Shown here one piece after another: positions 60,063 through 64,000 of a DNA stretch of 64,000 bases (the stretch's first letter is position 1; each line of letters starts with the position of its first letter). Where the stretch lies: positions 1 through 64,000 of the forward strand of contig CAAFUN010000112.1 of assembly GCA_900766195.1 (NCBI GenBank), in the 5' to 3' direction. This stretch comes from an uncultured Bacteroides sp. (GTDB taxonomy: Bacteria > Bacteroidota > Bacteroidia > Bacteroidales > Bacteroidaceae). The position numbers and the translations under genes are program-made. A model generated the notes under the pieces. It did no database searches, was not told where the DNA came from, and worked only from the letters and a program-made list of their open reading frames with translations.

Positions 60063-61097
60063 ATGATGGAATATAGAAATTTAGGAAATTCGGGACTTAA
60101 AGTTTCGGTTCTTTGTTTTGGAACGGCAACCTTTGGAGGAACAAACGGATTCGAGGGTTGGGGTAGCACACAAGTTACTGAAGCAAACAGACTGATTAAT
60201 CTGTGTCTTGACGAGGGAGTAAATTTATTCGATACCGCTGACATTTATTCTCAGGGAGATTCTGAAAAAGTTTTAGGGAAAGCAATTGAAGGGATACGTC
60301 ATAAACTGCTGATATCAACCAAAGCCACCTTCCCTATGGGTAAAGATGTCAATGCTTACGGTTCATCACGTTTTCATTTGATCGAAGCTTGCGAAAACAG
60401 TCTGAGAAGATTAAATACTGACCATATTGATGTATACCACATGCATGGATTTGATGGCAGCACGCCTGTTGAAGAAACATTACGTGCTTTGGATGATTTA
60501 GTGACAAGTGGAAAAGTACGCTATATTGCTTGCTCCAATTTCTCCGGTTGGCATCTTATGAAATCACTTAGCATAGCTGAAAAATACGGGTGGAGCAAAT
60601 ATATTTCCCATCAAGTGTATTACTCATTACTCAATAGGGAGTTTGAATGGGAACTTATGCCTTTGGGAATTGATCAAAAGATAGGCACCATGGTATGGAG
60701 TCCTTTGGCGTCAGGACGTCTAAGCGGGAAATACAGGAGAAACTCGGCTATACCGGAAAAGAGCCGTATAGCTGCCGGGACAAGCACAGTTCCTAAAGAT
60801 GCCGCTCCTGAAGAGAGATTGTATGCAATTGTTGATGTCTTGGATGAGATAAGCCGGGAAACAGATAAATCTGTAGCACAAATTGCATTGAATTGGTTGT
60901 TGCAACGTCCTACAGTAAGCAGCATTATTGTTGGGGCGCGAACCGAAGAACAGCTGAAACAAAATTTAGGTGCATCAGGATGGAGCTTAACTAAAGAGCA
61001 GGTTAGCCGACTTGACAAAGCCAGCGTAACACCTAAAATCTATCCTTACTGGCATCAGGATGAACGTCCCGAATTACTCTCACAATTAAAGTTTTAA
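60063..61097 (+). CDS. Aldo/keto reductase
   Basis: The 344-residue NADPH-dependent oxidoreductase opens MMEYRNLGNSGLKVSVLCFG. It has the tetrad motifs FDTADIYSQGDSEKVLG (Asp and Tyr), LLISTKATF (Lys) and DVYHMHGFDG (His), then HQVYYSLLNREFEWELMPLG and the C-terminal cofactor loop IIVGARTEEQLKQNLG. The type is the YghZ/IolS-like AKR, which reduces glyceraldehyde and other sugars. The two consecutive ATG codons at 60063 and 60066 make the exact start uncertain by one residue. An 84-base gap precedes the next gene, which may be co-transcribed. Confidence 0.92.
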   Translation: MMEYRNLGNSGLKVSVLCFGTATFGGTNGFEGWGSTQVTEANRLINLCLDEGVNLFDTADIYSQGDSEKVLGKAIEGIRHKLLISTKATFPMGKDVNAYGSSRFHLIEACENSLRRLNTDHIDVYHMHGFDGSTPVEETLRALDDLVTSGKVRYIACSNFSGWHLMKSLSIAEKYGWSKYISHQVYYSLLNREFEWELMPLGIDQKIGTMVWSPLASGRLSGKYRRNSAIPEKSRIAAGTSTVPKDAAPEERLYAIVDVLDEISRETDKSVAQIALNWLLQRPTVSSIIVGARTEEQLKQNLGASGWSLTKEQVSRLDKASVTPKIYPYWHQDERPELLSQLKF

Positions 61098-61180
61098 CTA
61101 AAGAGCGTATTCAGAGAACCACGTTTTTTTTATACTAGTTGAAAGGACTTACTGTCCTGCAATCATAAAGACAAAAGCGT

Positions 61181-62344
61181 ATGATACAATTAAAAAAATA
61201 TCTGATAATTATACCTTTTTGTATAGCAACATTTTGTATCCCGGCATGTATTAGTTGCTCTTCTAATTCTACAAAGAGTATGGCAGAACAAAATAACAAT
61301 GAAAATAAAATGATAGAAATCGTTGCGGAAATAAAACCTCCATATCCTGACATGTCGGGAATCGTTGTTACAAAAGATCATAGGATCTTTCTGACCTTTC
61401 CCCGGCATGCGGATAATCATAATCAATTCTCATTAGCAGAATATAAAGACGGGAAATGCATTCCGTTCCCCAATAAGGAAATGACTTATCCATCAGATAA
61501 ACCATATGATCAATGGCTGGTTTCGCCTCATGGCATGACATTGGATGGCAAAGGCAACATTTGGGTAATAGACGACGGAAAGAGAGCAGGAATAAAAGGT
61601 ATTCCTAAAGGAGCAGCAAAACTAGTGGGAATAAATCCGCAAAATAAAGAAGTTATAGCCCGTATTGTCATAGAATCTCCGGCATTACACCAAGACTCAC
61701 ACCTTAATGATCTTAGGGTAGATCTTAATCACGGAAAAGAAGGCACCGCATTCATTACCAATTCGTCGTTTGGAGTAACAGGTTCAATAGTCGTTGTTGA
61801 TATTGCTTCAGGAAAATCCAAAGAAGTTCTTGTCAACCACGAGTCAACCCGCATTCAACCGGGATATATGGCATTTCTTGAAGGAGAACCAAGAGAATAC
61901 CATGCATCCAATGTAACTCTGCCTTCGGGTGGAGCCGACGGGATAGCTCTCGTGGACAACCGCGTATATATCACGTCTATCACCGGGAGAGGCCTATATA
62001 GTATTTCTGCTGATTCATTGGCGAATTTTTCTTTATCCGAGAAAGAATTAAGTCAAGCAGTGAGATATGAAGGAGATCGTCCATCATGTGACGGATTGGC
62101 TGAAGGCATCAACGGAACAATATATTTTGGCGCTTACGAACAAATGGCTTTGGTAGAGCGAAGCAAAGACGGGAAATACAGTACCTTGGTTCAAGATAAT
62201 CGACTGGGCTGGCCGGACGGCCTATTTTATACGACAGATGGATATTTATATGTCACTCTCGGACAGTGGAACCGGCTTCCAGGATTTAATAACGGAATAG
62301 ATTTAAGAAAGCCTCCTTTCCTTGTTATCAGAATAAAAGTTTAA
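61181..62344 (+). CDS. Yellow/MRJP-like beta-propeller lipoprotein
   Basis: The 387-residue protein has a lipoprotein-type signal (FCIPACISCSSNST, Cys about 24-27). It continues with a propeller related to SMP-30/gluconolactonase and the insect Yellow/major royal jelly proteins: SPHGMTLDGKGNIWVIDDGK (about 110-130), HLNDLRVDLNHGKEGTAFIT, ADGIALVDNRVYITSITGRG and NRLGWPDGLFYTTDGYLYVT. These are the family's paired strand motifs with Asp-rich ligands. A lactone hydrolase or sugar-derivative role beside the aldo/keto reductase is plausible. No catalytic site is certain. It is probably surface- or periplasm-anchored. Confidence 0.75.
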   Translation: MIQLKKYLIIIPFCIATFCIPACISCSSNSTKSMAEQNNNENKMIEIVAEIKPPYPDMSGIVVTKDHRIFLTFPRHADNHNQFSLAEYKDGKCIPFPNKEMTYPSDKPYDQWLVSPHGMTLDGKGNIWVIDDGKRAGIKGIPKGAAKLVGINPQNKEVIARIVIESPALHQDSHLNDLRVDLNHGKEGTAFITNSSFGVTGSIVVVDIASGKSKEVLVNHESTRIQPGYMAFLEGEPREYHASNVTLPSGGADGIALVDNRVYITSITGRGLYSISADSLANFSLSEKELSQAVRYEGDRPSCDGLAEGINGTIYFGAYEQMALVERSKDGKYSTLVQDNRLGWPDGLFYTTDGYLYVTLGQWNRLPGFNNGIDLRKPPFLVIRIKV

Positions 62345-62440
62345 TCCATCATTTTCCTATCATTGCAATACTATTCTATTAAGACTTGCTAACTCTATAA
62401 ATATCTTGCTCATAGCATAAAAGTTTAATGTCTTTTTCCT

Positions 62441-62448
62441 TATCTTTG
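62441..62448 (+). promoter_or_regulatory. -7 element of the Tsx-like/purine permease unit
   Basis: TATCTTTG matches TAnnTTTG, 37 bases before the start codon at 62486. TTTA at 62424-62427 is nearer than the usual -33 position. Confidence 0.5.
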
Positions 62449-62485
62449 CAGCTTATTTTTCACAATTAGCATATCTTAACACATC

Positions 62486-63217
62486 ATGAACTGCAAAAAC
62501 ATTATTCTTTTAAGCCTATTCCTTACTATATCGGGAATCAGCGCAATGGCACAAAATCTTCAGTTACATTTTGATCCACGTCACAGTTTATACGGTAATG
62601 ACGCTGCACCGATAAACTTCATGACTGCTACTTTTGAAATGTATAAGCCCGACAAATGGGGTTCTACATTTATGTTTGCCGATTTCGATTTCAGCTACAA
62701 CGATCGTAATCTGGGATTAGTCTACACTGAAATTGCAAGAGATTTTAAAATCAAAGGTTTTCCTCTGATGCCTCACATTGAGTATAACGGTGGATTGGGC
62801 CTTGCCAGAGACACTGAATTTGGTTTTTCAATAAACAATGCCTATCTGGTCGGTTTCTCCTACCCTTTCCAACTTGGTCAGTTCTATATGGGTACTTATT
62901 TGGCGTACAAGCTGAATGCCTTCAAGAAAAAAAGCCATGACATACAATGGACAGTGAACTGGACTGCCAACCTGCTCAATAACAAGCTGTCTCTTTGCGG
63001 CTTCGTTGATCTGTGGTCAGAGAATAAAGATCGCACAGGAGATTCAGGAAAGTCGGGCAAAAAAGCCGTCCTGCTGGGAGAGCCTCAGATATGGTACAAT
63101 GTGACTCCCAACTTCAGCGTTGGAAGCGAAACCGAGCTAAGCTACAATTTCGTAAAAGCACAAGAGCAAAACCGTTTTTTTGCTATACCTACATTGGCTG
63201 TGAAGTGGAACTTCTAA
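62486..63217 (+). CDS. DUF5020/Tsx-like outer-membrane nucleoside channel
   Basis: The 243-residue protein has a signal peptide (to about 22, SAMAQ) and a small 12-strand barrel layout: LQLHFDPRHSLYGNDAAPIN, WGSTFMFADFDFSYND (family-typical), IEYNGGLGLARDTEF and the ending FAIPTLAVKWNF. Relatives are DUF5020 and the Tsx nucleoside channel. It precedes an NCS2 nucleobase permease by 42 bases, which supports purine or nucleoside uptake across both membranes. Confidence 0.82.
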   Translation: MNCKNIILLSLFLTISGISAMAQNLQLHFDPRHSLYGNDAAPINFMTATFEMYKPDKWGSTFMFADFDFSYNDRNLGLVYTEIARDFKIKGFPLMPHIEYNGGLGLARDTEFGFSINNAYLVGFSYPFQLGQFYMGTYLAYKLNAFKKKSHDIQWTVNWTANLLNNKLSLCGFVDLWSENKDRTGDSGKSGKKAVLLGEPQIWYNVTPNFSVGSETELSYNFVKAQEQNRFFAIPTLAVKWNF

Positions 63218-63259
63218 ACAGAAATACAACAAATATAACTATATAACCAAAGAACAATC

Positions 63260-64000
63260 ATGTTAGAAAAATTATTTAAACTGAAGGAAAATAATACTAC
63301 CGTACGCACAGAAATGATTGCCGGTATTATCACCTTTCTGACAATGTCTTATGTATTGGTAGTAAACCCAAACATTCTTGGTGGAACGGGAATGGATAAA
63401 GCAGCACTTTTTACTGCAACAGCCATAGCCAGTATCTTGGGCACATTATTCATGGCCTTCATTCCCAATCTTCCTATAGCTCAAGCTCCGGGAATGGGTC
63501 TGAATAGTTTCTTTGCCTTTTCTGTCGTATTAGGATTGGGCTATTCATGGCAAATGGCATTAACAGCAGTGTTCATTGAAGGTATTATCTTCATCATTCT
63601 AACGCTCTTCAACGTACGCGAACTTATTGTGAAAACAATACCACTAACCATCAAAGAAGCCATTCCGGTAGGTATCGGACTTTTCATAACGCTAATAGGA
63701 ATGAAGAATGCGGGCTTGGTGATAGCCAATAAAGATACCATTATATCATTGGGCGATATAGCCAATCATAACGTATGGGTTGCTCTGATCGGTCTGGTAG
63801 TGACTGCCGTTCTTTATATCCGAAACGTATATGGTTCATTCTTCATTGGTATTGCTGTTGCAACGGTCTGCGCTGCTATTTTCGGGTTGGTACACATGCC
63901 TCAGGATGGAATATTTTCACTTCCTCCCGATATATCTCCAATATTCATGCAGTTCAGTTTTGAGAAAATCTTTTCTTTAGACATGGTTATTGTGGTATTC
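63260..64000 (+). CDS. NCS2-family purine permease, partial
   Basis: The frame opens at ATG 63260 and is still open at the right edge, giving 247 visible residues of a protein usually about 430 long. The start MLEKLFKLKENNTTVRTEMI, the segment GIITFLTMSYVLVVNPNILG, PIAQAPGMGLNSFFAFSVVL and KEAIPVGIGLFITLIGMKNA are typical of the AzgA/PbuG/PbuO group (adenine, guanine, hypoxanthine: H+ symport). At least six hydrophobic helices are seen. It follows the Tsx-like gene in the same operon. Confidence 0.92.
   Translation, partial: MLEKLFKLKENNTTVRTEMIAGIITFLTMSYVLVVNPNILGGTGMDKAALFTATAIASILGTLFMAFIPNLPIAQAPGMGLNSFFAFSVVLGLGYSWQMALTAVFIEGIIFIILTLFNVRELIVKTIPLTIKEAIPVGIGLFITLIGMKNAGLVIANKDTIISLGDIANHNVWVALIGLVVTAVLYIRNVYGSFFIGIAVATVCAAIFGLVHMPQDGIFSLPPDISPIFMQFSFEKIFSLDMVIVVF

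Noticed and set aside
62345..62485. Purine riboswitch before the Tsx-like/NCS2 unit
   Set aside because: The leader after the -7 element is only about 30 bases, too short for a purine aptamer, and no conserved aptamer core is visible.
1..64000. tRNA, rRNA, CRISPR arrays, integrase or complete transposase genes
   Set aside because: No cloverleaf, rRNA-like stretch, regularly spaced repeat array, or recombinase/transposase product was recognised. The repeats at 27600-28332 are too few and too irregular for CRISPR.

Overview
The window looks like a chromosomal segment of a Bacteroides-type gut bacterium. The evidence is SusC/SusD pairs, ECF sigma/FecR pairs next to STN-domain TonB receptors, promoter -7 elements of the form TAnnTTTG, tetratricopeptide/HTH membrane regulators, and a redox and translation gene set typical of Bacteroidales. 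Genus-level placement is inference. No rRNA, tRNA, CRISPR array, prophage or complete insertion sequence was seen.

Region 1 (1-6,620, mostly minus strand): a partial second Rnf-like electron-transport module (small membrane protein, ApbE-like flavin transferase, RnfC, and an RnfD cut after about 78 codons at what looks like the end of an insertion sequence). It is followed by a secreted metallophosphoesterase, ispF, an FAH-family hydrolase overlapping the redox repressor rex, and a plus-strand SUI1/YciH-like factor.

Region 2 (6,629-14,107, minus strand): housekeeping. The rplM-rpsI-rpsB-tsf ribosomal operon has a textbook Bacteroides promoter (TTTG-N19-TACCTTTG). Then come asnS, an RluB-type pseudouridine synthase with a long Arg/Asn/Pro/Gly-rich repeat tail, and purB.

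Region 3 (14,263-27,712, plus strand): a lutABC lactate-oxidation operon, then a membrane TPR/HTH regulator, a very small possible secreted peptide gene, three consecutive outer-membrane beta-barrel proteins with carboxypeptidase-regulatory-like N-termini, and an S41 protease. The last six genes look like one system and I know of no described function for it. A gene-free stretch of about 1 kb with several repeat families follows.

Region 4 (28,549-41,258): a polysaccharide/oligosaccharide utilization locus with ECF sigma factor, FecR anti-sigma factor, SusC, SusD, an unassigned six-hairpin glycosidase, a secreted GH65 enzyme whose residues suggest a hydrolase rather than a phosphorylase, and a GH37 trehalase. 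The likely substrates are alpha-linked glucose disaccharides or oligosaccharides such as trehalose or kojibiose-like alpha-1,2 glucosides.

Region 5 (41,441-44,964): an AraC/GyrI-like regulator and a translationally coupled Zn/Cd P-type ATPase plus Fur-family regulator. The AraC gene and the ATPase gene have nearly identical promoters.

Region 6 (45,124-58,968): metal or protein acquisition. One operon encodes ECF sigma, FecR, an STN-TonB receptor, a DUF4876-like lipoprotein, a DUF6850-like barrel and a gingipain-like (clan CD) cysteine peptidase with a helical-repeat tail. It is convergent with a PepSY membrane protein and a siderophore-type TonB receptor. The sigma-protease operon is my strongest candidate for an undescribed system.

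Region 7 (59,062-64,000): an AraC regulator divergent from an aldo/keto reductase and a Yellow/MRJP-like propeller lipoprotein, then a Tsx-like outer-membrane protein paired with an NCS2 purine permease that runs off the window.
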